DNA of 37,281 nucleotides from Methanocalculus chunghsingensis (GTDB taxonomy: Archaea; Halobacteriota; Methanomicrobia; Methanomicrobiales; Methanocorpusculaceae). The stretch's first letter is position 1. Every line of letters starts with the position of its first letter. The position numbers and the translations under genes were made by a program. A model generated the notes under the pieces. It did no database searches. It was given only the letters and a program-made list of their open reading frames with translations, and had not been told where the DNA came from. Positions 14,970 through 22,874 of this stretch are shown here, piece after piece. The DNA lies in NCBI RefSeq assembly GCF_018132105.1, contig NZ_JWHL01000018.1:1-37281 (forward strand). The letters are read 5' to 3'.

Positions 14970-15677
14970 TACGAGATCCTTCCAGTAATCTGCCTGATCT
15001 GCCGGGGCATAGCCCCCGGTCAGGATATTATCCGGATCAACCAGCCCAGCCGCCCTCTTCAGATCTCCCTCTCCGGGATCGATAACGATGATCTTCCGGA
15101 TTGTATATGATCCCATCAGATTATCGAGTATCTCCAGCATATCCGGCCTGATGGCGATATCCCGCTGCACCTCAAGGAGGGCGGCAAGGCTCTTTTCAGA
15201 TGGATGGAGGATATGCCAGAGGACGCGTCGGCCTGTCAGAAACTCAAGCTCAATGGGCTCTGGTCTTCTCTCGGAGAGGATGATATGGCCCGCCACCCGG
15301 TTATCCCGCATCGTCCGAAGGAGTCCGCGGTATCCAGGCAAATACTCTTCATCCGGATCCGGCCTGAGCGATGCAGGGGAGGGGAGAGACCACCAGGGAT
15401 TCCTAAAAAAAGATTCAACTGCCCTGATATCATCAATCACCTCTTCGGGAGGGGCATCCGGAAGAGTTGCGGCAGTTGCCCTCCCACCGTAAAACCATCC
15501 CCCGGCTGCCGGAAGATCCAGAGAATCCTGCGCCTGGGCAGATCTCATCAGATGAAACGTCGTCAGGTCTCCCCCAACGCCTGTACGAGTCTTCGCCCAT
15601 GCTGCAAGCTCTCTGGAGGAAGGTGTTTTGACCATGGATCCGAGGGACCGTACCTGGATCTTTCGTTGCCTGACCAT
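14946..15677 (-). CDS. Conserved-looking protein of unknown function
   Basis: A protein of up to 243 residues with no family I recognise. It is soluble, with mixed alpha/beta character: AAGGWFYGGRA near the middle of the N-terminal half, FFRNPWWSLPSPASL, a stretch LLRTMRDNRVAGHIILSERRPEPIELEFL that resembles a sensor or PLD-like strand pattern, and KIIVIDPGEG near the C-terminus. The start is unclear: ATG 15677, GTG 15686 and ATG 15635 are in frame, none with a good ribosome-binding site. The first 14 residues are basic and may not be translated. The gene is divergent from metG and its 3' end overlaps the DHH gene. Confidence 0.6.
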   Translation of the reverse strand: MVRQRKIQVRSLGSMVKTPSSRELAAWAKTRTGVGGDLTTFHLMRSAQAQDSLDLPAAGGWFYGGRATAATLPDAPPEEVIDDIRAVESFFRNPWWSLPSPASLRPDPDEEYLPGYRGLLRTMRDNRVAGHIILSERRPEPIELEFLTGRRVLWHILHPSEKSLAALLEVQRDIAIRPDMLEILDNLMGSYTIRKIIVIDPGEGDLKRAAGLVDPDNILTGGYAPADQADYWKDLVSRSILAR

Positions 15678-15690
15678 AACTGACACTGTA

Positions 15691-15698
15691 ATTTATAC
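15691..15698 (+). promoter_or_regulatory. TATA box of metG
   Basis: ATTTATAC lies centred about 28 bases before the metG ATG at 15723, which has no ribosome-binding site. A leaderless or near-leaderless transcript is predicted. The element is roughly symmetrical (GTATAAAT on the other strand) and could also serve the divergent orphan, in which case that gene would start at the inner ATG 15635. Confidence 0.5.
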
Positions 15699-15722
15699 GG
15701 TCCCCACGCAAAAAGCATACGG

Positions 15723-17723
15723 ATGAGTGGGAAACCGAAACTGGTCACCTGTGGTCTTCCGTATACCAACGGATTATGCCATATCGGACACCTCCGGACG
15801 TATGTGCCCGCTGACTGTTATGTCAGGTATCTTCGGCGGGCTGGTGAGGATGTCCTCTTTGTCTGTGGTTCAGATAATCATGGGACGCCGATCGTCGTCT
15901 CTGCGGAAGGAGCGGGCACTACCCCTCGTGCCTTCTCAGAGAAGTACCATACCCATTTCAAAGAGACCTTTGAAAAGATGGGTGTCATCTTCGACCATTT
16001 CGGGATGACCGATGATCCGACAAATCATGCCCGTACCCAATCGATAGTCAAACGGCTGATCGACAGGGGGTATGTCTATGCCGAGGTGATCAATCAGAGT
16101 TACTGCACCACCTGTAAACGGTCTCTCCCGGACCGGTATGTCGAGGGCACCTGTCCCCATTGCGGGAAGCATGCACGTGGTGATGAATGTGACCAGGGGT
16201 GTGGCCGGCACCTTGAACCCGGCGAGATCCTTGAGCCGACATGTACCGTCTGCCAGACGAAGGCAGAGACACGACAACAGGAGCATTATTTCTTTAAACT
16301 GAGTACATTCAAAGAATATCTCCTTGATTATCTGAAAGATCTCAATGGCACCATTAATGCGAAGAACTATGCCATCGGCTGGATCGAAAACGAACTTCAC
16401 GACTGGTGCATCACCCGGACCATGGACTGGGGTGTCCGTTTCCCGGGAAATGAGGATCTTGTCGTCTATGTCTGGGTTGATGCGCCGATCGGCTACATCT
16501 CATTTACTGAGGAATGGGCGAATGCCCATGGGGATGACTGGCGTCGGTTCTGGTGCGGCGATGGTGAGGTGACGCATTTCATTGGATCAGATATCATATA
16601 CCACCACTGCATCTTCTGGCCTGCCCTCCTCCATGCAGCCGGTTACGGCACTCCTGATGCTGTTGTCGCCTCAGGGATGCTGAAGGTTGAGGATCAGAAG
16701 TTCTCAAAGTCACGGGGATACGTCGTCTGGGCAAATGAGGACTATCTCGATGTCAACCTCCCTGCAGATTACCTTCGGTACTATCTCCTCAGCTATACAA
16801 GCCACACCAAAGAGCTGAACTTTTCATGGAAGGCCTATCAGGAACGGGTGAATAACGAGCTTGTCAATACCCTTGGTAACTTCATGTACCGGAGTATCTA
16901 CTTTGCAGAAGAGAAGCTCGGCGGTATTCCGGCGACACCTCCAAAGGAGGAGATCTTTGATGAGATACGAAGAACCCGCGACCTTGTCGATCCGGCATTC
17001 CGTGCCTTTGAGTTCAAATCAGGTGTCGATGCGATCATGGGTCTTGCCACGTTTGGAAATAATTATATCCAGAAGAATGCACCCTGGAAGCTTCTCAAGA
17101 CTGACAAGGCGGCAGCTGAAGGGGTCATCGCCGACTGCCTTCAGATCGTCAAGGCATTAGCTCTCTTCCTTGAGCCGGTGATGCCGGAGAAGGCCTCTCT
17201 TTGCTGGAAGATGCTTGGCTATGAGACTCCTCTTGCCAGCCACCACCTTGATGAGGCAGATACACCACTTGAGGGTGTCACACTCCGGAAAGCCGCCCCG
17301 CTCTTTGAAAAGATTGATGACGAACAGTATGCCGTTCTTGAAGCGACCTTTACCCGCCGGGTTGATGAAGCAAAGAAGAAGCAGGAGAGGCATGAGGTGA
17401 AGAAAGAGATGCTGACGATAGATGAATTTGGAAAGATGGAGCTCTGTGTCGGCCGGGTCCTTGAAGCAGAGGCGATCAAGGGATCAAAGAAGCTCCTGAG
17501 AATCACCGTTGACATTGGATCAGAGAAGAGACAGGTCGTCTCGGGGATCGCCCCTTACTATAAACCTGAAGAACTGGAAGGAACCCTCGTTGTTATGGTA
17601 ACGAACCTTGAACCTGCAACGATCTTTGGTGTGGAGAGCAGAGGCATGATCCTCGCCGCAGGTGATGAAGCTGCCCTTCTCATACCGAACAGGGAGGTTG
17701 AACCGGGAACCAGGATCCGGTGA
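15723..17723 (+). CDS. metG: Methionyl-tRNA synthetase with C-terminal tRNA-binding domain
   Basis: A 666-residue class I synthetase that charges tRNA-Met. HIGH is exact (20-23), and the second signature is KFSKS (326-330). The connective domain carries eight cysteines (C128, C131, C144, C147, C156, C160, C174, C177), enough for two zinc knuckles. The C-terminal 104 residues (about 563-666; DEFGKMELCVGRVLEAE) are an EMAP/Trbp111-type OB-fold that binds tRNA; in some archaea this is a separate protein. The ATG at 15723 fits the usual KPKLVTCGLPYTNG start. Its stop directly abuts the stop of the convergent ilvA gene. Confidence 0.97.
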   Translation: MSGKPKLVTCGLPYTNGLCHIGHLRTYVPADCYVRYLRRAGEDVLFVCGSDNHGTPIVVSAEGAGTTPRAFSEKYHTHFKETFEKMGVIFDHFGMTDDPTNHARTQSIVKRLIDRGYVYAEVINQSYCTTCKRSLPDRYVEGTCPHCGKHARGDECDQGCGRHLEPGEILEPTCTVCQTKAETRQQEHYFFKLSTFKEYLLDYLKDLNGTINAKNYAIGWIENELHDWCITRTMDWGVRFPGNEDLVVYVWVDAPIGYISFTEEWANAHGDDWRRFWCGDGEVTHFIGSDIIYHHCIFWPALLHAAGYGTPDAVVASGMLKVEDQKFSKSRGYVVWANEDYLDVNLPADYLRYYLLSYTSHTKELNFSWKAYQERVNNELVNTLGNFMYRSIYFAEEKLGGIPATPPKEEIFDEIRRTRDLVDPAFRAFEFKSGVDAIMGLATFGNNYIQKNAPWKLLKTDKAAAEGVIADCLQIVKALALFLEPVMPEKASLCWKMLGYETPLASHHLDEADTPLEGVTLRKAAPLFEKIDDEQYAVLEATFTRRVDEAKKKQERHEVKKEMLTIDEFGKMELCVGRVLEAEAIKGSKKLLRITVDIGSEKRQVVSGIAPYYKPEELEGTLVVMVTNLEPATIFGVESRGMILAAGDEAALLIPNREVEPGTRIR

Positions 17724-18923
17724 TCACTTCAGCTGGTATCCGGCTGAGAGAAGATGTGACCGGATTCTCTGCTGGTGATCAGCACCGCGGACCTCGATCT
17801 CTATCTCCACCCTGATCTCGGTCGGGTGGAGATCTTTTCTATCCCTTCTCTGTGAGAGATCAAGAATATTGCCTCCTGCATCAGCGATAACCGTAAGAAG
17901 GTCTGCAAGCGATCCCGGACGATCATCGATGACGATGGAGAGCAACAGCAGGTGATCCTTTCGTATCTGTCCCTGTGTGATTACACGCTGAAGAAGGGAG
18001 AGATCAATATTTCCTCCGCTGATAACGAGGACGACAGTACTTCCTAGAGGGAACGTACGTCTCCCGGATACAAGAGCGGCAAGAGGTGCAGCACCTGCCG
18101 CCTCGGCGATGATTCTTTTGCGCTCGATGAGAAGCAGGATCGCATCGATCATCTCCTCTTCCGAGACGAGGCAGATATCATCTCCATATGTTCTGAGGAT
18201 CTCAAAGGGAATTTCTCCGACACATGGTACTGCAATCCCATCTGCAATGGTCTTATCAGGCATCACCAGGTGCCGCTTACCGTCCTGGAATGCCCGGTAT
18301 GCGGCATCGCAGGCAGATGCCTGCACTCCGATGATTCGGGTCTTTGTTCCCCTGCCTTTTACGGCAGTTGCTATCCCTGCCATAAGCCCGCCACCCCCGA
18401 CTGGAACGATAATATAGTCCGGTTCCTTCAGATCCATGAGAATCTCATACCCGATCGTTCCGGCCCCGGCGATCACCTCTTCATTATCATATGGGTGGAT
18501 GAAGAAGAGGCCTTTCTCCTCAAGCCCTCGCGCATATCGAACGGTTTCATCGAGTGTTTTACCGGCAAGTATCACCTCGGCACCATATCCCCGTGTCGCC
18601 TCCTGCTTGGCAACCGACGACCCAACCGGCATCACAATCGTCGCCCTCACCCCGGCAATACCTGCGGCGAGTGCGACGCCTTGCGCATGGTTTCCTGCAG
18701 ATGCGGCAACGACGCCATTGGGGCCAATGAGTGATCTATTGTTGAGAATGGCGTTGGTTGCCCCACGAAGCTTAAATGATCCCGTCTTCTGGAGTGTCTC
18801 GAGTTTCAAATAGACATCTGCTCCTGTCATCCCAGAGAATGTGGGTGAATAGACGAGGGGGGTTTTGAAGATATATGGTGATATTCGATCATATGCAGCG
18901 GAGATATCATCCGGGGAGAGCAT
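17724..18923 (-). CDS. ilvA: Threonine ammonia-lyase with C-terminal ACT domain
   Basis: A 399-residue PLP enzyme that converts threonine to 2-oxobutyrate and ammonia. The PLP lysine is K51 in GSFKLRGA, and the glycine loop VGGGGLMAG binds the phosphate. The last 76 residues (324-399) form an ACT domain beginning HLLLLSIVIDDRPGSL. This short single-ACT form differs from the 500-residue biosynthetic enzyme with two ACT-like repeats. Methanogens often make 2-oxobutyrate by the citramalate route, so its role here (catabolic or a second isoleucine route) is open. A tRNA-Arg gene lies 43 bases upstream on the same strand and may be co-transcribed. Confidence 0.92.
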   Translation of the reverse strand: MLSPDDISAAYDRISPYIFKTPLVYSPTFSGMTGADVYLKLETLQKTGSFKLRGATNAILNNRSLIGPNGVVAASAGNHAQGVALAAGIAGVRATIVMPVGSSVAKQEATRGYGAEVILAGKTLDETVRYARGLEEKGLFFIHPYDNEEVIAGAGTIGYEILMDLKEPDYIIVPVGGGGLMAGIATAVKGRGTKTRIIGVQASACDAAYRAFQDGKRHLVMPDKTIADGIAVPCVGEIPFEILRTYGDDICLVSEEEMIDAILLLIERKRIIAEAAGAAPLAALVSGRRTFPLGSTVVLVISGGNIDLSLLQRVITQGQIRKDHLLLLSIVIDDRPGSLADLLTVIADAGGNILDLSQRRDRKDLHPTEIRVEIEIEVRGADHQQRIRSHLLSAGYQLK

Positions 18924-18966
18924 ATTCCGGAATTGATCTGATTTGAGAAAAGCTGATCGTTTTGAG

Positions 18967-19041
18967 CGGGCCTGGGGGGATTCGAACCCCCGACATTCGG
19001 GTTAGAAGCCCGACGCTCTATCCTGGCTAAGCCACAAGCCC
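18967..19041 (-). tRNA. tRNA-Arg (TCT)
   Basis: A 75-base cloverleaf: acceptor GGGCTTG pairs with CAGGCCC, the anticodon stem TCGGG/CCCGA holds loop CTTCTAA with anticodon TCT, and the T arm is GGGGG-TTCGAAT-CCCCC. The discriminator is G and CCA is not encoded. There is no intron. An AT-rich element (AAATAATAC, about 19070-19078 on the minus strand) is a likely TATA box. Confidence 0.97.
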
Positions 19042-19123
19042 ATGAAGAGATATACATATTGTCGTTCTCACGTATTATTTCTTTGTGTACACCGTGGGTT
19101 CATCGGTTATTATTCAGATGTGG

Positions 19124-19145
19124 TATCTTAGAAATATTATATATG
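19124..19145 (+). promoter_or_regulatory. Ferritin promoter
   Basis: The TATA element AAATATTATATATG (19132-19145) predicts a start near 19164 and a leader of about 45 bases. TATCTTAG (19124-19131) directly precedes it and shares the heptamer TATCTTA with the promoter regions at 6554 and 36574. Confidence 0.45.
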
Positions 19146-19169
19146 TGTGGAGAGGTAATGGAGTTCTGT

Positions 19170-19184
19170 TGCCGCAGAGCGGCA
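19170..19184 (+). repeat. Hairpin in ferritin leader
   Basis: A perfect 6-bp stem TGCCGC-AGA-GCGGCA lies within the predicted first 25 bases of the ferritin mRNA. It is GC-rich against an AT-rich background. It may stabilise the 5' end or take part in regulation; it is not a bacterial or eukaryotic iron-responsive element by sequence. Confidence 0.45.
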
Positions 19185-19209
19185 TATACAGAATAGAGAA
19201 GTGGTAGTT

Positions 19210-19695
19210 ATGATCGGACAGAAGATGGAAGATCTGATTAACAATCAGATCAATGCTGAGTTGTACTCGTCATACCTGTACCTCTCCATGTCAGCCTGGT
19301 GTTCACAGGAGACCTGGAATGGATTTGCGCACTGGATGAGGCTTCAGGCGCAGGAAGAGCTCTCCCATGCGATGAAATTCTATGACTATCTCAACGAACG
19401 CGGCGGCACGGTTCGGTTGGCAGCTATCGAGAAGCCGAATGATACATGGGCAAGTCCGCTTGCGCTCTTCAAAGAGGTCTATGAACATGAACAGAAGGTC
19501 ACCGCGATGATCAATGCGATGATGGCCGAAGCCATTAAGCAGAAGGACTATGCGGCTGAGATCATGCTTCACTGGTTTGTCTCCGAGCAGGTCGAGGAAG
19601 AGGCAAATGCCTCGGAGATTGTTGCCAAACTTGAGAAGATCGGTGACTCCACCGGTGGTCTCTTCCAGCTTGATCATCAACTCGAAAAACGCTGA
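19210..19695 (+). CDS. Non-haem ferritin
   Basis: A 161-residue four-helix ferritin that oxidises Fe(II) and stores Fe(III) in a 24-subunit shell. Counting from the ATG at 19210, the centre residues are E17, E50, H53, E94, Q127 and E130, the same positions and identities as in E. coli FtnA. The frame opens with GTG at 19201, three codons earlier, but the ATG aligns the ferroxidase residues exactly and is preferred. It is followed 33 bases later by the copper ATPase gene, with a T6 run between the two. Confidence 0.95.
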   Translation: MIGQKMEDLINNQINAELYSSYLYLSMSAWCSQETWNGFAHWMRLQAQEELSHAMKFYDYLNERGGTVRLAAIEKPNDTWASPLALFKEVYEHEQKVTAMINAMMAEAIKQKDYAAEIMLHWFVSEQVEEEANASEIVAKLEKIGDSTGGLFQLDHQLEKR

Positions 19696-19710
19696 TCAGA
19701 AATATTTCCC

Positions 19711-19716
19711 TTTTTT
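19711..19716 (+). terminator. T-run after ferritin gene
   Basis: Six T after TTTCCC, 15 bases beyond the ferritin stop, fit the oligo-T signals that end archaeal transcripts. Some read-through into copA is possible because copA starts only 13 bases later. Confidence 0.35.
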
Positions 19717-19728
19717 ACAGGAGTCGGA

Positions 19729-22164
19729 ATGGCCGATCAGAACACAAAGACAGTGAATATTGGCATTATCGGGATGCATTGCGCAAGCTGTGCTCTCGCT
19801 GTGGAGAAGGCTGTATCAGAGATCGAGGGTGTCGCCTCTGCCACGGTGAATCTCGCCACCGAAAAGGTACGGGTTGTGCTGGACGGAGAGGCCATTCCCC
19901 TTCCGGAGATCGAGGAGGCGATCAAAAAAGCCGGCTTCACCCCCGCAGATCGGACGATCAATATTCGTATCGGTGGGATGACCTGTGCGATGTGTGCGTC
20001 AGCGGTTGAGAAAGCTCTCTCCAATCTTCCCGGTGTCGTCTCTGCATCTGTTAATCTTGGAACCGAACAGGCGACCATCAGGTACCATCCCGGCATTGTA
20101 TCTGTTGATCAACTGAAGGAGGCGATCACCTCTGCCGGGTATACTGCCTGGAGCACCGGTGAAGAAGGAGAGCAGGAGGTGCTGGAAGCACAGGAGCAGG
20201 ACCTTCGGGAGAAACTCACCCGTACCATCATCGGATTTGCGGTATCTACTATCCTGATGCTTGTGATGTATCTCCATCCCCCGCTTCCTCTCCCGATGCC
20301 GTACTTCTTCTTCCTGGTTGCGACCCCCTTCTTCCTCTACCTCGCCTATCCCATCTTCAGATCAGCGTTCCGTTCGCTCTCCAATAGCATCCTTGATATG
20401 GATGTTATGTATGCGATGGGTATCGGAACCGCCTATGGTTCAAGCGTCCTCTCAACCTTTGATATTCTTCTCACAGCTGAATTCAACTTCTATGAGACAG
20501 CGATTATGCTTGCTGCCTTCCTCACCCTTGGCAGGTACCTTGAGGCACGTGCCAAAGGCAGGACCGGCGAAGCGATCCGGTCCCTCATCTCGCTCCAGCC
20601 GAAGAAGGCGACACTGCTTCGGAATGGTACAGAGATCCAGGTTCCTGCAGATGAGATTCAGGCAGGAGATCAGATCCTCGTCCGGACCGGGGAGGCTATT
20701 GCCGTTGATGGCCTCGTCATCAAAGGTGAAGGGTCTGTTGATGAGTCTCTCGTTACAGGAGAGTCAATCCCGGTGATGAAGATGGATGGATCTGAGGTTG
20801 TTGGTGGGACGATCGTCACCAGCGGAACCCTCACCGTTACTGCAACACGGATCGGCAAGGATACCGTCCTTGCACAGATCATTCGGATGGTTGAAGAGGC
20901 GCAGGGGACAAAACCACCTGTGCAGCGGATCGCAGATTCCGTCGTCTCTATCTTCATACCTGCTGTCCTGTTGATCGCCATCTCCTCGTTTCTTCTCTGG
21001 TATCTCATCCTCGGGGAAACGCTCCTCTTTGCAACGACCGCACTCATCTCCGTCCTTGTCGTTGCCTGTCCATGTGCGCTTGGGCTTGCAACACCGACAG
21101 CGATAACTGTCGGCCTCGGCAGGGGTGCCGAACTTGGTATTCTGATCCGTAGCGGCGAGACACTTGAACGGTCTGGTGCAATCAATACCGTTGCCGTGGA
21201 CAAAACAGGTACGCTTACGATGGGCCGGCCCGTCGTCACCGATGTTGTCCCGTCCGGGATATCCGAAGATGAACTCCTCTACCTTGCCGGATCTCTTGAG
21301 AAGCTCTCTCTCCATCCTCTGGCCACGGCGATAGCCGAAAAGGCCCGGAGATCCAAAATCATGGGTGGCGATGTCTCCGGATTTGAGACGATAGGAGGAC
21401 AGGGGGTTATGGGTATGATCGATGGACAGTCCGTTATTATTGGTACCCGGGCTTTCCTTGAAAGCCGTTCAGTCTCTATTCCGAAGAAAGCTCTCGGTTC
21501 GATGGTTCGACTGGAAAATGAAGGAAAAACCGTTCCCCTGGTTGCTGTGGATGGGAGGTATGCCGGTCTCTTTGCCATCACTGATCCCCTCAAACCGACG
21601 TCCGCAACTGCTGTGAAAGCTTTCACGGATATGGGGCTCACTGTGGTGATGATCACAGGTGACAATGAGCGGACTGCCCGTGTCATCGGTGAGAAGGTCG
21701 GGATTTCCCGTATATTATCTGGTGTTCTTCCCGACAAAAAGGCTGAGGAGGTGCAGCGGCTTCAGGATCAGGGGGGTGTTGTCGCCTTCATCGGTGATGG
21801 GATCAACGATGCTCCGGCCCTTGCACAGGCTGATGTCGGGATTGCCATATCGGGTGGGACTGATGTAGCGGTTGAGACCGGCGGGATCGTTCTGATGCAT
21901 GATGATCTCATTGATGCGGCGGCTGCGATCCAGCTTTCACAAAAGGTGATGGGGAGGATCAGGGGCAATCTTTTCTGGGCTTTTATTTATAACATTCTTC
22001 TCATTCCGATTGCAGCAGGGATCCTTACACCGTTCTTCGGGGTTACCTTCCAGCCAGAATATGCAGGTCTTGCCATGGCGCTCTCATCCGTTACTATCGT
22101 CTCTCTCTCCCTTCTCCTGAAGGGATACCTTCCACCGGCAAAGGCGCTGGAGGTAGCTAATTGA
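19729..22164 (+). CDS. copA: Copper-exporting P1B-type ATPase
   Basis: An 811-residue P1B-1 ATPase that exports Cu(I). Two N-terminal HMA domains carry GMHCASC (C18, C21) and GMTCAMC (C86, C89). The actuator TGES is at 343-346, the transmembrane CPC at 447-449, the phosphorylated Asp491 in DKTGTLT, the nucleotide-binding HP at 528-529, TGDN at 642-645 and GDGIND at 688-693. The last two helices hold YN and MALSS, the residues that define Cu(I) selectivity. CAGGAG lies about six bases before the ATG. The window shows no copper-responsive regulator next to it. Confidence 0.95.
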   Translation: MADQNTKTVNIGIIGMHCASCALAVEKAVSEIEGVASATVNLATEKVRVVLDGEAIPLPEIEEAIKKAGFTPADRTINIRIGGMTCAMCASAVEKALSNLPGVVSASVNLGTEQATIRYHPGIVSVDQLKEAITSAGYTAWSTGEEGEQEVLEAQEQDLREKLTRTIIGFAVSTILMLVMYLHPPLPLPMPYFFFLVATPFFLYLAYPIFRSAFRSLSNSILDMDVMYAMGIGTAYGSSVLSTFDILLTAEFNFYETAIMLAAFLTLGRYLEARAKGRTGEAIRSLISLQPKKATLLRNGTEIQVPADEIQAGDQILVRTGEAIAVDGLVIKGEGSVDESLVTGESIPVMKMDGSEVVGGTIVTSGTLTVTATRIGKDTVLAQIIRMVEEAQGTKPPVQRIADSVVSIFIPAVLLIAISSFLLWYLILGETLLFATTALISVLVVACPCALGLATPTAITVGLGRGAELGILIRSGETLERSGAINTVAVDKTGTLTMGRPVVTDVVPSGISEDELLYLAGSLEKLSLHPLATAIAEKARRSKIMGGDVSGFETIGGQGVMGMIDGQSVIIGTRAFLESRSVSIPKKALGSMVRLENEGKTVPLVAVDGRYAGLFAITDPLKPTSATAVKAFTDMGLTVVMITGDNERTARVIGEKVGISRILSGVLPDKKAEEVQRLQDQGGVVAFIGDGINDAPALAQADVGIAISGGTDVAVETGGIVLMHDDLIDAAAAIQLSQKVMGRIRGNLFWAFIYNILLIPIAAGILTPFFGVTFQPEYAGLAMALSSVTIVSLSLLLKGYLPPAKALEVAN

Positions 22165-22193
22165 TTGTATACTCGTAAAAGTCAAAAATATCC

Positions 22194-22200
22194 TTTTTTT
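22194..22200 (+). terminator. copA: Oligo-T terminator after copA
   Basis: Seven T at 22194-22200, 30 bases after the copA stop, following an A-rich stretch. This is the usual archaeal termination signal. Confidence 0.5.
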
Positions 22201-22227
22201 GAAATGAATGTCAGGTTTTGCATAGAG

Positions 22228-22363
22228 AAATATATTTATATCATCTCATAACAAAGATCTATCATAAACGGGGAACCTCCTTATTGAGGGAGCGTGCGGT
22301 ACCGGACGATACCGGCCCAGATGAGCATGCTGAATAGGAATTGTTAAGTCCGGAGACAAAGGT
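22228..22363 (+). promoter_or_regulatory. Promoter and long structured leader of zinc-ribbon gene
   Basis: The TATA element AAATATATTTATATC (22228-22242) predicts a start near 22261 and a leader of about 100 bases, unusual in a window where most leaders are under 25. The leader is GC-rich and holds CCTC/GAGG (22276-22289), CGGTA/TACCG (22297-22314), a direct repeat TACCGG-ACGA-TACCGG (22300-22315), and AGATGAGCATGCTGA (22320-22334), which faintly resembles C/D-box elements. A structured leader or a small RNA upstream of the gene are both possible. Confidence 0.4.
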
Positions 22364-22840
22364 ATGGGATATCGTACACACGCACGCCACACCACATGCC
22401 CTGGGTGTCGTGAAGAAGTTTATATTGAAGAGCTTGTAGGAGGTGACTGCCCCCTCTGCGGTTCATCAGTCGGTGATGTTGATACCTCTGAAGAAGAGAT
22501 CCCGTTTGATGACAGCATCGAACGGTCAGAACTATCATGGCTTGTGTTGCAGTATTTCCTCTTCAGGAAATTTCAGGAGTATGGAGCGCATCCGCTTCAG
22601 GTATACAGACTCCTCTCAAAGATCGATGAGGAGGGTGACTGCCCGGTCGTTCCCGGTGAGAGCACAAGGTTCGAACTTGATGCGGATCTCTCAAGGATGG
22701 AGCGGATACTCCCGAAACGATGCACCACATGCGGACGGTTTATTCTCTTTGGTGGGGCAAAGAAGATCATCGGTGATCTCGTGATTGGTGATATGGAGAT
22801 CGCATATCACTGCTCCGAATGCCGATCAAAAAAGGTTTGA
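22364..22840 (+). CDS. Protein with two zinc ribbons, function unknown
   Basis: A 158-residue protein with a zinc-ribbon pair at each end: C12/C15 with C29/C32 (CPGC, CPLC) and C120/C123 with C150/C153 (CTTC, CSEC). The middle is acidic and helical (SELSWLVLQYFLFRKFQEYG). The layout suggests a nucleic-acid or protein scaffold role, but I do not recognise the family. GGAG lies eight bases before the ATG. It is convergent with proS and the two are separated by an AT-rich terminator repeat. Confidence 0.75.
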   Translation: MGYRTHARHTTCPGCREEVYIEELVGGDCPLCGSSVGDVDTSEEEIPFDDSIERSELSWLVLQYFLFRKFQEYGAHPLQVYRLLSKIDEEGDCPVVPGESTRFELDADLSRMERILPKRCTTCGRFILFGGAKKIIGDLVIGDMEIAYHCSECRSKKV

Positions 22841-22854
22841 AATAACTTCTATCC

Positions 22855-22870
22855 TTATTTTGGAAAATAA
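22855..22870. terminator. Bidirectional terminator between convergent genes
   Basis: A perfect inverted repeat TTATTTT-GG-AAAATAA lies between the zinc-ribbon stop and the proS stop. It supplies T-runs in both directions, and a further TTTTTT follows the proS stop on the minus strand. Confidence 0.55.
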
Positions 22871-22874
22871 AAAA

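Noticed and set aside
20670-21315. Two long minus-strand frames of 183-189 codons inside copA
   Set aside because: They lie opposite a fully conserved P-type ATPase, have biased arginine/serine-rich composition and no domain.
22261-22363. C/D-box guide RNA in the leader of the zinc-ribbon gene
   Set aside because: Only one imperfect box pair (AGATGAG, CTGA) is present; a full C, D', C', D set was not found, so it is not called as ncRNA.
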